A DNA stretch of 64,000 nt, taken from NCBI RefSeq assembly GCF_008704995.1, contig NZ_CP023747.1, positions 4,433,501 to 4,497,500 on the forward strand. The letters run 5' to 3'. Below, piece by piece: positions 45,213 to 53,717 of the stretch. A model generated the notes under the pieces. The model was not told the DNA's origin, ran no database searches, and saw nothing but the letters and a program-made list of their open reading frames with translations. The DNA comes from Streptomyces nodosus (GTDB lineage Bacteria > Actinomycetota > Actinomycetes > Streptomycetales > Streptomycetaceae). The first letter of the stretch is position 1. Every line of letters begins with the position of its first letter. Made by a program: the position numbers and the translations under genes.

Positions 45213-45866
45213 GTGCTCTTGCTCGCTCTGGATACCGCAACCCCCGCCGTCACCGTCGCCCTGCACGACGGCGATTCCGTCGTCGCCTCGTCGAGCCAGG
45301 TGGACGCGCGCCGGCACGGGGAACTTCTGCTGCCCGCCGTCGACCGGGTCCTCGCCGAGTCGGACACCCGGCTCGACGCCGTCACCGGCATCGTCGTGGG
45401 TGTGGGCCCCGGCCCCTACACCGGGCTGCGCGTGGGACTGATGACCGCCGACACGTTCGGGCTCGCGCTCGGTGTGCCGGTGCACGGTGTGTGCACCCTC
45501 GACGGCCTCGCCTACGCCTCCGACCTCACCGTCCCGTTCGTGGTGGCCACGGACGCGCGCCGCAAGGAGGTCTACTGGGCGCGGTACGACGACTCCCGCA
45601 CCCGGGCCACCGAGCCCGCCGTGGACCGGCCCGCCGACATCGCGGAGGCGGTCGAGGGCCTGCCCGCCGTGGGAGCCGGGGCGCTGCTCTACCCGGACAC
45701 CTTCCCCCGGGCGCGCGAGCCCGAGCATGTCTCGGCGGCCGCGCTCGCCTCGCTGGCGGCGGAGAAGCTGAGGGCGGGCGAGGAACTGGCCGCCCCGCGT
45801 CCGCTGTATCTGCGCCGGCCCGATGCGCAGGTGCCCAAGAACTACAAGGTGGTCACCCCGAAGTGA
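45213..45866 (+). CDS. tsaB: tRNA t6A biosynthesis protein TsaB
   Basis: 217 residues. ASKHA-fold scaffold partner of TsaD. LLLALDTATPAVTVALHDGD and VGVGPGPYTGLRVGLMTADT are typical. GTG at 45213; the frame is open upstream but unconserved. Overlaps rimI by four bases (GTGA). Confidence 0.95.
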   Translation: MLLLALDTATPAVTVALHDGDSVVASSSQVDARRHGELLLPAVDRVLAESDTRLDAVTGIVVGVGPGPYTGLRVGLMTADTFGLALGVPVHGVCTLDGLAYASDLTVPFVVATDARRKEVYWARYDDSRTRATEPAVDRPADIAEAVEGLPAVGAGALLYPDTFPRAREPEHVSAAALASLAAEKLRAGEELAAPRPLYLRRPDAQVPKNYKVVTPK

Positions 45867-46396
45867 CGGCGCCACTGACGCCCGCGCTGCGCGAGATGCG
45901 CTGGTGGGACATCGATTCCGTACTGGACCTCGAGAAGGACCTCTTCCCCGAGGACGCCTGGTCCCGGGGCATGTTCTGGTCCGAGCTGGCGCACTCCCGC
46001 GGCCCGGGGGCGACCCGTCGGTATGTCGTCGCCGTGGAGCGCGAGCGGGTCGTCGGATACGCCGGGCTGGCCGCTCAGGGGGACCTGGGTGACGTCCAGA
46101 CCATCGCCGTCGCCCGCGAGCAGTGGGGCACCGGACTCGGTGGACGGCTGCTCACCGAGCTGCTGCGGGCGGCGACCGCGTTCGAATGCGCCGAGGTGAT
46201 GCTCGAATGCCGGGTCGACAATGTGCGCGCCCGGAAGCTGTACGAGCGCTTCGGCTTCGAGCCCATCGGGTTCAGACGCGGCTACTACCAGCCGGGAAAC
46301 GTGGACGCCCTGGTGATGCGGCTGACCACGGCAGCGCCCGACAGCGGTTCCGCTGCGGGCTCCACCTCAGTGCAAGGAACCGAGAACAATGGCTGA
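45863..46396 (+). CDS. rimI: GNAT N-acetyltransferase RimI
   Basis: 177 residues. Acetylates the N-terminus of ribosomal protein S18 in enterobacteria. GNAT core: DVQTIAVAREQWGTGLGGRL (acetyl-CoA loop) and VRARKLYERFGFEPIGFRRG. Start GTG at 45863 overlaps tsaB; its end overlaps tsaD by eight bases. The tsaB-rimI-tsaD order is conserved. Confidence 0.93.
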   Translation: MTAPLTPALREMRWWDIDSVLDLEKDLFPEDAWSRGMFWSELAHSRGPGATRRYVVAVERERVVGYAGLAAQGDLGDVQTIAVAREQWGTGLGGRLLTELLRAATAFECAEVMLECRVDNVRARKLYERFGFEPIGFRRGYYQPGNVDALVMRLTTAAPDSGSAAGSTSVQGTENNG

Positions 46397-47552
46397 CGAA
46401 CCACTGGTGCTGGGGATCGAGACCTCCTGCGACGAGACCGGCGTCGGCATCGTGCGCGGCACCACCCTCCTCGCGGACGCCGTCGCCTCCAGCGTCGAGG
46501 AGCACGCGCGCTTCGGCGGGGTGGTCCCGGAGGTCGCCTCCCGGGCGCACCTCGAGGCGATGGTGCCGACGATCGAACGGGCGCTGAAGGAAGCAGGGGT
46601 GAGCGCGCGGGACCTGGACGGCATCGCGGTCACCGCCGGGCCGGGCCTCGCGGGCGCGCTGCTGGTCGGCGTCTCGGCGGCGAAGGCGTACGCCTATGCG
46701 CTCGGCAAGCCGATGTACGGCGTCAACCACCTTGCCTCCCACATCTGCGTGGACCAGCTGGAGCACGGCGCGCTGCCGGAGCCGACGATGGCGCTGCTGG
46801 TGAGCGGCGGCCACTCCTCCCTCCTGCTGTCCACGGACATCACCGCGGACGTACGGCCGATGGGCGCGACCATCGACGACGCGGCGGGCGAGGCCTTCGA
46901 CAAGATCGCGCGGGTGCTGAACCTCGGCTTCCCGGGCGGCCCGGTCATCGACCGCTATGCGCGCGAGGGCGACCCGGGGGCGATCGCCTTCCCGCGCGGT
47001 CTGACGGGTCCGCGGGACCCCGCGTACGACTTCTCCTTCTCCGGTCTGAAGACGGCCGTGGCCCGCTGGATCGAGGCCAGGCGCGCGGCGGGGGAGGAGG
47101 TGCCGGTGCGCGATGTGGCGGCCTCCTTCCAGGAGGCGGTGGTGGACGTGCTGACCCGCAAGGCGGTACGGGCCTGCAAGGACGAGGGCGTCGACCATCT
47201 GATGATCGGCGGCGGTGTGGCCGCGAACTCCCGGCTGCGCGCACTGGCGCAGGAGCGCTGCGAGGCGGCCGGGATCCGGCTGCGGGTGCCCCGCCCCAAG
47301 CTGTGCACGGACAACGGCGCGATGGTCGCGGCGCTGGGCGCGGAGATGGTCGCCCGGGGGCGCGCCGCATCGGACTGGGACCTGTCGGCGGACTCCTCGC
47401 TGCCGGTGACGGACCCGCATGTGCCGGGCCGGCCGCACGCCCATGACGAGGACCGGGGGCACGGCGGCGCCCACGCCCCGGCGCACGCCCACGGCCACTC
47501 CCACTCCCATGACCACGTGCATGAGATCAGCAAGGAGAACCTGTACTCGTGA
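46389..47552 (+). CDS. tsaD: tRNA N6-threonylcarbamoyladenosine transferase TsaD, with His-rich tail
   Basis: 387 residues. Transfers the threonylcarbamoyl group to A37 of ANN-decoding tRNAs. LGIETSCDETGVGIVRG start; metal ligands in GVNHLASHICVDQL; ALLVSGGHSSLLL; TDNGAMVAALG. The ~345-residue enzyme is followed by a tail with about twelve His in 40 residues (HAHDEDRGHGGAHAP, HGHSHSHDHVHE), absent from E. coli TsaD and likely metal-binding. ATG at 46389; GTGA overlap with the next gene. Confidence 0.96.
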   Translation: MADEPLVLGIETSCDETGVGIVRGTTLLADAVASSVEEHARFGGVVPEVASRAHLEAMVPTIERALKEAGVSARDLDGIAVTAGPGLAGALLVGVSAAKAYAYALGKPMYGVNHLASHICVDQLEHGALPEPTMALLVSGGHSSLLLSTDITADVRPMGATIDDAAGEAFDKIARVLNLGFPGGPVIDRYAREGDPGAIAFPRGLTGPRDPAYDFSFSGLKTAVARWIEARRAAGEEVPVRDVAASFQEAVVDVLTRKAVRACKDEGVDHLMIGGGVAANSRLRALAQERCEAAGIRLRVPRPKLCTDNGAMVAALGAEMVARGRAASDWDLSADSSLPVTDPHVPGRPHAHDEDRGHGGAHAPAHAHGHSHSHDHVHEISKENLYS

Positions 47553-47806
47553 CGGTCGCGCTGATGTGGGAGGCCCGGGCGGCCGCTGGGCGGGGCGAGG
47601 AACTGCTGTCCTGGGCGCGGGCCCACGAGCTGACGCCCGCGCCCCTGCGCCGTGAGACCTTCCGGGCGCCCGAGGACCGCGTTCTGGTCATCACCTGGTG
47701 GGACGCGGACCACCGTGCTGAACTTCCCGAACTCCCGGACCCCGTGGCTGAATTGGTCTGCCGGCCGGTCCACCGCTGGCGCTTCGAACAGGTGGCCGAG
47801 GACTGA
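47549..47806 (+). CDS. Small conserved hypothetical protein coupled to tsaD
   Basis: 85 residues, GTG at 47549 inside the tsaD stop. ALMWEARAAAGRGEELLSWA suggests a ferredoxin-like/ABM-type strand-helix start, then RVLVITWWDADHRAELPELP and VHRWRFEQVAED. No named family. Translational coupling implies co-expression with t6A genes, not necessarily a shared function. Confidence 0.7.
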   Translation: MTVALMWEARAAAGRGEELLSWARAHELTPAPLRRETFRAPEDRVLVITWWDADHRAELPELPDPVAELVCRPVHRWRFEQVAED

Positions 47807-47892
47807 ACTCCCGGTCAGGTCCCGTGAGTTCCACGGCATGAGGTCCGTGTGGCCGCCGGTGCGGGGCTCGCGGGCATCGCCCTCACTGTCGT

Positions 47893-47903
47893 CGAATGTT
47901 TCG
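47893..47903. promoter_or_regulatory. CGAA-N3-TTCG operator candidate upstream of the LacI gene
   Basis: CGAATGTTTCG, 39 bases before the regulator's ATG. It shares the CGAA-N3-TTCG layout with the site in front of the xylanase gene (49092), suggesting autoregulation by the LacI-family protein. Confidence 0.5.
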
Positions 47904-47941
47904 GGTGGTGCGGCGAATGTTCCCGGCATACCATCCCGCTC

Positions 47942-49003
47942 ATGACTCCCCCCAAGACCGCCGGAACGAACGCGAACCCCCAGCCCGCGACACGGTCCTC
48001 GGGGACCGCCACGCTCGCCGAGATCGCCCGCGAGGCGGGGGTGTCGGCGCCGACCGTGTCCAAGGTCCTCAACGGCCGTGCCGATGTCGCCCCGGCGACC
48101 CGCACCCGTGTCGAGGAACTGCTGCGCGCCTACGGCTACCGGCGGCGGCGGGCCGAGGCGACCCGTTCGCCCCTGATCGACCTGGTCTTCCACGAACTGG
48201 AGAGCTCCTGGGCGATGGAGGTCATCCGCGGCGTGGAGAACGTGGCGTGCGACGAGGGGCTGAGCGTGGTGCTCTCCCAGAGCGCGGGCAGGCTCACCCC
48301 CGGCCGGACCTGGGCCGACCAGGTCGCCGCCCGCCGCCCGCACGGGGTGATTCTCGTGCTGTCCGGCCTCGACGAGTCCCAGCGGGCCCTGCTGACCAGC
48401 CGCTCCATCCCGTTCGTGGTCCTGGACCCGGCGGGCGACCCGGGTGACGACGTGCCGTCGATCGGCGCCACGAACTGGCACGGCGGACTGGCCGCGACCC
48501 GGCATCTGATCGAACTGGGGCACACCCGGATCGGTGCGATCAGCGGTCCCACCCGGATGATGTGCAGCCGGGCGCGGCTCGACGGCTACCGGGCGGCGCT
48601 GGAGACGGCGGGCCTGCCGGCCGACCCGCAGCTCATCGGCAGCGGGGACTTCCACCATGAGGCCGGCTACCGGATCGGCCTCGATCTGCTGCGCCGGCCC
48701 GACCGGCCGACGGCGGTCTTCGCGGGCAACGACCTCCAGGCGCTGGGTGTCTACGAGGCCGCGCGCGAGCTGGGGCTGCGGATTCCGGAGGACCTGAGCG
48801 TGGTCGGCTTCGACGATCTGCCGGTGGCCCACTGGGTCGGACCGCCGCTGACGACCGTACGGCAGCCGCTGATGGAGATGGCGGAGGCGGCGGCCCGGCT
48901 GGTGCTCGACCTGGGGCGTTCGTCGAGCGCCACGGTGGCGACCCGGGTGGAGCTGGCGACCAGTCTGGTGGTGCGGAGCAGCACCGGGGCGCCTCCCGCG
49001 TGA
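47942..49003 (+). CDS. LacI-family regulator, probable xylanase/xylose-system repressor
   Basis: 353 residues. N-terminal HTH (TLAEIAREAGVSAPTVSKVL, about 24-45) with hinge helix, then a periplasmic-binding-like sensor domain (LIDLVFHELESSWAMEVIRG ... STVFAGND-like TAVFAGNDLQALGVYEAARE; VVGFDDLPVAHWVGPPLTTV). ATG at 47942. The adjacent, co-directional GH10 xylanase and shared operator-like sites suggest it controls xylan degradation in response to a xylo-oligosaccharide. The ligand is inferred. Confidence 0.85.
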   Translation: MTPPKTAGTNANPQPATRSSGTATLAEIAREAGVSAPTVSKVLNGRADVAPATRTRVEELLRAYGYRRRRAEATRSPLIDLVFHELESSWAMEVIRGVENVACDEGLSVVLSQSAGRLTPGRTWADQVAARRPHGVILVLSGLDESQRALLTSRSIPFVVLDPAGDPGDDVPSIGATNWHGGLAATRHLIELGHTRIGAISGPTRMMCSRARLDGYRAALETAGLPADPQLIGSGDFHHEAGYRIGLDLLRRPDRPTAVFAGNDLQALGVYEAARELGLRIPEDLSVVGFDDLPVAHWVGPPLTTVRQPLMEMAEAAARLVLDLGRSSSATVATRVELATSLVVRSSTGAPPA

Positions 49004-49091
49004 CATACGGGGCGATCTTGGCCGGAAGTTGAGGTATTGACGGGTGGGCCGACTCCCTCCACACTCCTCCGAAGTCAATCGGTTACATAAT

Positions 49092-49102
49092 CGAAACTTT
49101 CG
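49092..49102. promoter_or_regulatory. CGAAACTTTCG palindrome in the xylanase leader
   Basis: Perfect CGAAA-C-TTTCG inverted repeat 13 bases before the xylanase ATG, abutting the ribosome site GGAGG. Similar GAAA-N-TTTC palindromes precede xylanase genes in several Streptomyces. Repressor bound here would block initiation or early elongation. Confidence 0.65.
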
Positions 49103-49115
49103 GAGGCCCCCCGTC

Positions 49116-50486
49116 ATGAGAACCTCCAGAACCCCCTTGCGGACCCGGCTCATCGCCCTGTTCGCCGGTACCGCGGCGGTCGGTGCTCTGCTGGCCGCCG
49201 GTACGACCACCGCCCATGCCGCCGACGCGCCCCTGCGCGACCTCGCCGCCGCCAAGGGCAAGGTCGTCGGCACCGCGGTCTCCGGCGGCAAGCTCAACGG
49301 CACCTACGCCGACATCGCGTCCGGCCAGTTCAGCTCCGTCACCCCGGACAACGCCATGAAGTGGGGCTCGGTCGAGCCCTCCCGCGGCTCGTACAACTGG
49401 GCGGAGGCCGACCAGATCGTCGCCTTCGCGCAAGCGCACAACCAGCAGGTCCGCGGCCACACCCTGGTCTGGCACAGCCAGAACCCGAACTGGCTGACCA
49501 ACGGCTCCTGGACCGCGGCCCAGCTGCGCACCGTGCTCCAGGACCACATCACCACCGAGGTCACCCGCTACAAGGGCAAGCTGGCGGCCTGGGACGTGGT
49601 GAACGAGGCGTTCAACGAGGACGGCACCTACCGCTCGACGATCTGGTACGACAACCTCGGCTCCGACTACATCGCCCAGGCCCTCACCACGGCCCGCGCC
49701 GCCGACCCGAGCGCCAAGCTGTACATCAACGACTACAACGTCGAGGGCGTGAACGCGAAGAGCACCGCCCTGTACAACCTGGTCAAGTCGCTCAAGGACC
49801 GGGGGGTCCCGATCGACGGGGTCGGGCTCCAGGCGCACCTGATCCTCGGGCAGGTGCCGACCGACATCCAGAAGAACATCCAGCGCTTCGCCGACCTGGG
49901 CGTGGATGTGGCGATCACCGAGCTGGACATCCGTATGCAGCTCCCCTACACGGACGCCAAGGGGGCGCAGCAGAAGGCCGACTACAAGAACGTGGCGTCC
50001 GCGTGCGCGGCGGTCACACGCTGCGTCAGCCTCACCGTCTGGGGCTTCACCGACTCGGACTCCTGGGTGCCGGACGTCTTCAGCGGGTACGGGGCGGCGA
50101 CGCCGTACAACGAGAGTTTCGCGCCGAAGCCCGCGTACTACGGCATCGCGGAGGCGTTCGGTGGATCCGGGGGGACGACGCCGCCGCCGTCCGACGGCTG
50201 CAAGGCGGTGTACAGCGTCACCAGCGAGTGGAACGACGGCTTCACGGGCCAGGTGACGATCAACTGTTCGGGCGCTTCGCTCAGCTCCTGGAAGGCGAAG
50301 TGGACCTTCGGGGCCGGCCAGCGGATCACCCAGGCCTGGAACGCCGACTGCACCCAGTCCGGCGCGGCCGTGACCTGCTCGAACGCCTCCTGGAACGGGA
50401 CGGTTCCGAACGGCGGCTCGGTGACCTTCGGGTTCAACGCCTCCTGGAGCGGAAGCAACCCCCTGCCCTCGGTGACCCTGGGCTGA
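49116..50486 (+). CDS. Secreted endo-1,4-beta-xylanase, GH10 with CBM2
   Basis: 456 residues. Signal peptide with basic n-region and hydrophobic core (RLIALFAGTAAVGALLAAGT), cleavage near AHA-AD (~residue 36). GH10 catalytic domain about 40-345: acid/base Glu164 in WDVVNEAF, nucleophile Glu269 in VAITELDIRM. After a short GGTTPPPSDG linker comes a CBM2 domain (about 358-456) with Cys pair and surface Trp residues (SEWNDGFTGQVTINCSG, then NASWSGSNPLPS). Degrades xylan outside the cell. Start ATG at 49116; in-frame codons from 49044 lie before the operator. Confidence 0.95.
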   Translation: MRTSRTPLRTRLIALFAGTAAVGALLAAGTTTAHAADAPLRDLAAAKGKVVGTAVSGGKLNGTYADIASGQFSSVTPDNAMKWGSVEPSRGSYNWAEADQIVAFAQAHNQQVRGHTLVWHSQNPNWLTNGSWTAAQLRTVLQDHITTEVTRYKGKLAAWDVVNEAFNEDGTYRSTIWYDNLGSDYIAQALTTARAADPSAKLYINDYNVEGVNAKSTALYNLVKSLKDRGVPIDGVGLQAHLILGQVPTDIQKNIQRFADLGVDVAITELDIRMQLPYTDAKGAQQKADYKNVASACAAVTRCVSLTVWGFTDSDSWVPDVFSGYGAATPYNESFAPKPAYYGIAEAFGGSGGTTPPPSDGCKAVYSVTSEWNDGFTGQVTINCSGASLSSWKAKWTFGAGQRITQAWNADCTQSGAAVTCSNASWNGTVPNGGSVTFGFNASWSGSNPLPSVTLG

Positions 50487-50496
50487 GTGCTTGGCA

Positions 50497-50546
50497 AGGG
50501 GAACGTGGGACCGCCGGAGCGACGGCTCTCGGACTCACGTTCCCCT
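50497..50546 (+). terminator. Terminator after the xylanase gene
   Basis: Perfect 11-base arms AGGGGAACGTG (50497-50507) and CACGTTCCCCT (50536-50546) with a 28-base loop that itself can pair (GCCGGAGCGACGGC), ten bases after the stop. Confidence 0.7.
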
Positions 50547-50643
50547 CAGGGCCCTCCCTCAAGGCTTTTCGCAGGAGCGTGTCAGCCCTGTGACCTGCGG
50601 GAACGGATCCAGAGAAAAAATCTCGAAGAAAATCCCCGAGGTG

Positions 50644-50670
50644 TGTCGATCCGCGCGGTCCCCGTTCGAC
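50644..50670 (+). promoter_or_regulatory. Candidate ECF42-type promoter for the YCII-sigma pair
   Basis: TGTCGA (50644-50649), 17-base spacer, CGAC (50667-50670), 50 bases before the YCII gene. This resembles the TGTCGA/CGWC pattern described for ECF42 sigma factors, whose own gene lies directly downstream, so autoregulation is likely. Confidence 0.5.
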
Positions 50671-50719
50671 GCTGGGGTGAGAGGCCGGGAAGAGCCCGGC
50701 CGCCCAGCAAGGAGCCACC

Positions 50720-51076
50720 ATGCCGCGTTATCTGTCGCTCGTGCGCATCGACGAGACCACCGCCCCCGCCGAGGGCCCCAGCCCCGAGCTGATGCAGCGG
50801 ATGGGGGAGCTGATCGAGGAGATCACCAAGGCGGGGGTCATGCTCGACACCGCCGGCCTCACCCCGTCCGCGCAGGGCACCCGGGTGAGCCGTCAGGGCG
50901 GGAAGATCTCCGTCACCGACGGGCCGTTCACCGAGTCCAAGGAAGTCATCGGCGGCTATGCCCTCATGCAGTGCAAGGACATGGCCGAGGCGGTCGAGTG
51001 GGCCAAGCGGTTCGTGAACGTGCACGAGGACTACTGGGGGATCACCTGCGAGGTGCGGCAGATCGCCGAGGGGTGA
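50720..51076 (+). CDS. YCII/DGPF-domain protein
   Basis: 118 residues. Ferredoxin-like YCII fold with the hallmark VTDGPFTESKEVIGGYALMQ (Asp-Gly-Pro-Phe). Such proteins are the invariable companions of ECF42 sigma factors; their chemistry is unknown, although the conserved acidic/His residues suggest an enzyme. ATG at 50720 after AAGGAG. The sigma gene follows 44 bases later. Confidence 0.9.
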   Translation: MPRYLSLVRIDETTAPAEGPSPELMQRMGELIEEITKAGVMLDTAGLTPSAQGTRVSRQGGKISVTDGPFTESKEVIGGYALMQCKDMAEAVEWAKRFVNVHEDYWGITCEVRQIAEG

Positions 51077-51120
51077 GATCGGCTTGGCGTCCGTTCGCCG
51101 GAGGTGTTGAGTGGTGGGCT

Positions 51121-52422
51121 GTGGAACAGCAGCCCACCGCCGCCCCGGCCCCCGACGGCGCCACGGGCGCCATCGAGGCCGTCTTCCGGATCGAGTCCGC
51201 CCGCATCATCGCCGGTGTCGCCCGGATCGTGCGGGACGTCGGCATCGCCGAGGAGCTCGCTCAGGACGCGCTGGTCGCCGCGCTGGAGCAGTGGCCCCGC
51301 GACGGCGTGCCCGACAACCCCGGCGCCTGGCTCATGACCGCCGCCAGGCACCGCGCGATCGACCTGGTACGCCGCCGGGAGCGGTATGCGCGCAAGCTGG
51401 CGGAGGTCGGGCGGGACCTGGAGGCGGCGCCGCCCCACCTCGACGATCCGGCCGACCCCGACGACATCGACGACGACCTGCTGCGGCTCGTCTTCACCGC
51501 CTGCCATCCCGTTCTGTCCGCCGAGTCCCGGATCGCGCTCACCCTCCGACTGCTCGGCGGGCTGACCACGGCCGAGATCGCCCGCGCGTTCCTGGTGCCC
51601 GAGGCCACCGTGGCCCAGCGCATCGTGCGGGCGAAACGGACGCTCGCGACGAAGGGTGTCGCCTTCGAGGTGCCGTACGGACCCGAGCGGGAGGCCCGGC
51701 TCGGGTCCGTGCTGGACGTCATCTATCTGGTGTTCAACGAGGGGTACGCGGCCACCGCCGGGGACGACCTGCTGCGCCCCGCGCTGTGCGAGGACGCGCT
51801 CCGGCTCGCCCGTGTGCTGGCCGAGCTGATGCCCGAGGAGCCCGAGGTGCACGGACTGGCCTCGCTGCTCGAGTTCCAGGCGTCGCGGACGGCCGCCCGC
51901 ACCGGCCCCTCGGGCGAGCCCGTCCTGCTCGGCGAACAGAACCGGGCCCGCTGGAACCGAATGCTCATCGCCCGCGGCGTCACCGCCCTGGGGCGCGCCG
52001 ATGCGGCCGCCACCGTTCTGGGCCCGTACGCCCTCCAGGCCGCGATCGCGGCTTGTCACGCGCATGCGCACACCTACGAGGAGACGGACTGGGCGCGCAT
52101 CGCCACCCTGTACGGTCTGCTGGCCGCCCGGTCACCGTCCCCGGTCGTCGAGCTGAACCGGGCGGTCGCCGTCTCGATGGCGGAGGGCCCCGGCCCGGCC
52201 CTGGAGATCGTGGACCGGCTGGCCGCCGAACCCGCTCTGCGCGACTACCACCTGCTGCCCAGCGTCCGCGGTGACCTGCTGTCCCGACTGGGGCGCACGG
52301 CCGAGGCCCGCGCCGAGTTCGAGCGCGCCGCCCGGCTCGCCCGCAATGCTCGCGAACGGGAGCTGCTGCGGGCACGGGCGGAGGAACACCGGGCGACCGG
52401 ACCTTCCGGAGGAGGTCGTTAG
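51121..52422 (+). CDS. ECF42-group RNA polymerase sigma factor with C-terminal extension
   Basis: 433 residues, more than twice a minimal ECF factor. Sigma2 about 15-90 (RIVRDVGIAEELAQDALVAA, PGAWLMTAARHRAIDLVRRR), sigma4 about 125-180 (LGGLTTAEIARAFLVPEATV), then a ~230-residue helical TPR-like extension (FNEGYAATAGDD; ELNRAVAVSMAEGPGPALEI) needed for activity in studied members. No anti-sigma gene; the YCII gene upstream is the usual partner. GTG at 51121 is the best in-frame start but its spacing from GGAGG (16) is long. Overlaps the convergent methyltransferase gene by four bases. Confidence 0.9.
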   Translation: MEQQPTAAPAPDGATGAIEAVFRIESARIIAGVARIVRDVGIAEELAQDALVAALEQWPRDGVPDNPGAWLMTAARHRAIDLVRRRERYARKLAEVGRDLEAAPPHLDDPADPDDIDDDLLRLVFTACHPVLSAESRIALTLRLLGGLTTAEIARAFLVPEATVAQRIVRAKRTLATKGVAFEVPYGPEREARLGSVLDVIYLVFNEGYAATAGDDLLRPALCEDALRLARVLAELMPEEPEVHGLASLLEFQASRTAARTGPSGEPVLLGEQNRARWNRMLIARGVTALGRADAAATVLGPYALQAAIAACHAHAHTYEETDWARIATLYGLLAARSPSPVVELNRAVAVSMAEGPGPALEIVDRLAAEPALRDYHLLPSVRGDLLSRLGRTAEARAEFERAARLARNARERELLRARAEEHRATGPSGGGR

Positions 52423-53627
52423 GCCCTGTCCGACGGATGCCCCAGCAGCATCGTCGGCGCTCCCGCCACCCGGGTCAGGAAGACGGTCACCGCGTTCGGA
52501 CCGTACGGCTTGGGCAGCACCTTGCGGCGCAGTTCATCCGGTTCGACCGCCGAGCCCCGCTTCTTCACGGTCAGGACCCCGACCTCCCGCTCGCGCAGCA
52601 GCGCCTTCAGCCTCTTCACATGGAAGGGGAGCCGGTCGGTGATCTCGTACGCGGTGGCGTGGGGGCAGTCGCGGCGTTCGTCCGCCGTCACATAGGCGAT
52701 CGTCTCGTCGATGAGCCCGCCGTCCAGCTCCTCGGCCACCTCCGCCACCAGATGCGCGCGGATGACGGCGCCGTCGGGTTCATAGAGATAGCGGCCGACC
52801 GGGCGCACCGGCGGATCGGGCAGGCCCCGGCCGCGCAGCACCCGGGGGCCGGGCAGCAGGGTGGCCCGTACGAGACCCGGTTCCGTGCCGAACCACAGCA
52901 CCGCCTCCTTGACGTCCCCGCCGTCCGAGATCCACTCGGCCTCGGCCTCGTCGGGCACCGCCTCGTGCGGAATGCCCGGAGCGACCTTCAGCGCGGCGTG
53001 CGGGGCCCGGCGCGCCGTGGCCACGGCCCAGGACAGCGGGGGCGAGTAGGCCTCCGGGTCGAAGATCCGCCCGCTCCCTCCTCGCGCGCCACCCCCCGGC
53101 CGGCCGCCCCGGCGTGCCGGATCGACGAAGACGGCGTCGTACGCCGAGACGTCCACCTCCGTGACGTCCGCCTCGCGCACCTCGATCAGTGCCGACAGGC
53201 CCAGCTCCTCGGCGTTGGCGCGCGCCGCCGCAACCGTCAGCGGATCGCGGTCCACGGCCAGGACCCGGATGCCGGCCCGGGCCAGCGCCAGGGCGTCCCC
53301 GCCGATGCCGCAGCACAGATCGGCGACGGAGGTCACGCCCAGGGCCTGCATCCGTTCGGCACGGTGGGTCGCGACGGCGGTCCTGGTGGACTGTTCGACG
53401 CCGTTCGGGGTGAAGAACATCCGCCGGGCGTCCTCGGCGCCGAACTTCGCCGCCGCCCGCTCGCGCAGCCGCGCCTGGGTGAGGGCCGCCGAGACCAGCT
53501 CGGCGGGGTGCTCGCGGCGCAGCCGGGTCGCGACGGCCAGCTCCTGTGCCGGAGCGGTGCCACGCACCTCGTCGAGGAGGGCGCGGCCCTCGGGGGTGAG
53601 CAGAGAGGCGAAGGAGAGGTCGTTCAC
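52419..53627 (-). CDS. SAM-dependent methyltransferase with THUMP-like domain
   Basis: 402 residues. N-terminal helical part, then a class I methyltransferase: motif I VADLCCGIGGDALALARAGI, acidic AVDRDPLTV, and YDAVFVDPARRGGRP. The C-terminal ~100 residues are THUMP-like (GVLTVKKRGSAVEPDELRRK), suggesting an RNA substrate. GTG at 53627 (VNDLSFASLLTPEGRALLDE) is preferred over upstream unconserved residues. Tail-to-tail overlap with the sigma gene leaves no room for a separate terminator. Confidence 0.85.
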   Translation of the reverse strand: MNDLSFASLLTPEGRALLDEVRGTAPAQELAVATRLRREHPAELVSAALTQARLRERAAAKFGAEDARRMFFTPNGVEQSTRTAVATHRAERMQALGVTSVADLCCGIGGDALALARAGIRVLAVDRDPLTVAAARANAEELGLSALIEVREADVTEVDVSAYDAVFVDPARRGGRPGGGARGGSGRIFDPEAYSPPLSWAVATARRAPHAALKVAPGIPHEAVPDEAEAEWISDGGDVKEAVLWFGTEPGLVRATLLPGPRVLRGRGLPDPPVRPVGRYLYEPDGAVIRAHLVAEVAEELDGGLIDETIAYVTADERRDCPHATAYEITDRLPFHVKRLKALLREREVGVLTVKKRGSAVEPDELRRKVLPKPYGPNAVTVFLTRVAGAPTMLLGHPSDRA

Positions 53628-53717
53628 CCGGTCATTGTCGGCCAGTCGGTGGACGGCGTGCGCCCGGCCGCAGTGTCGGCCCGCCCGGCCCCTCGACGGC
53701 TGAAAGGATCCGGCGCC

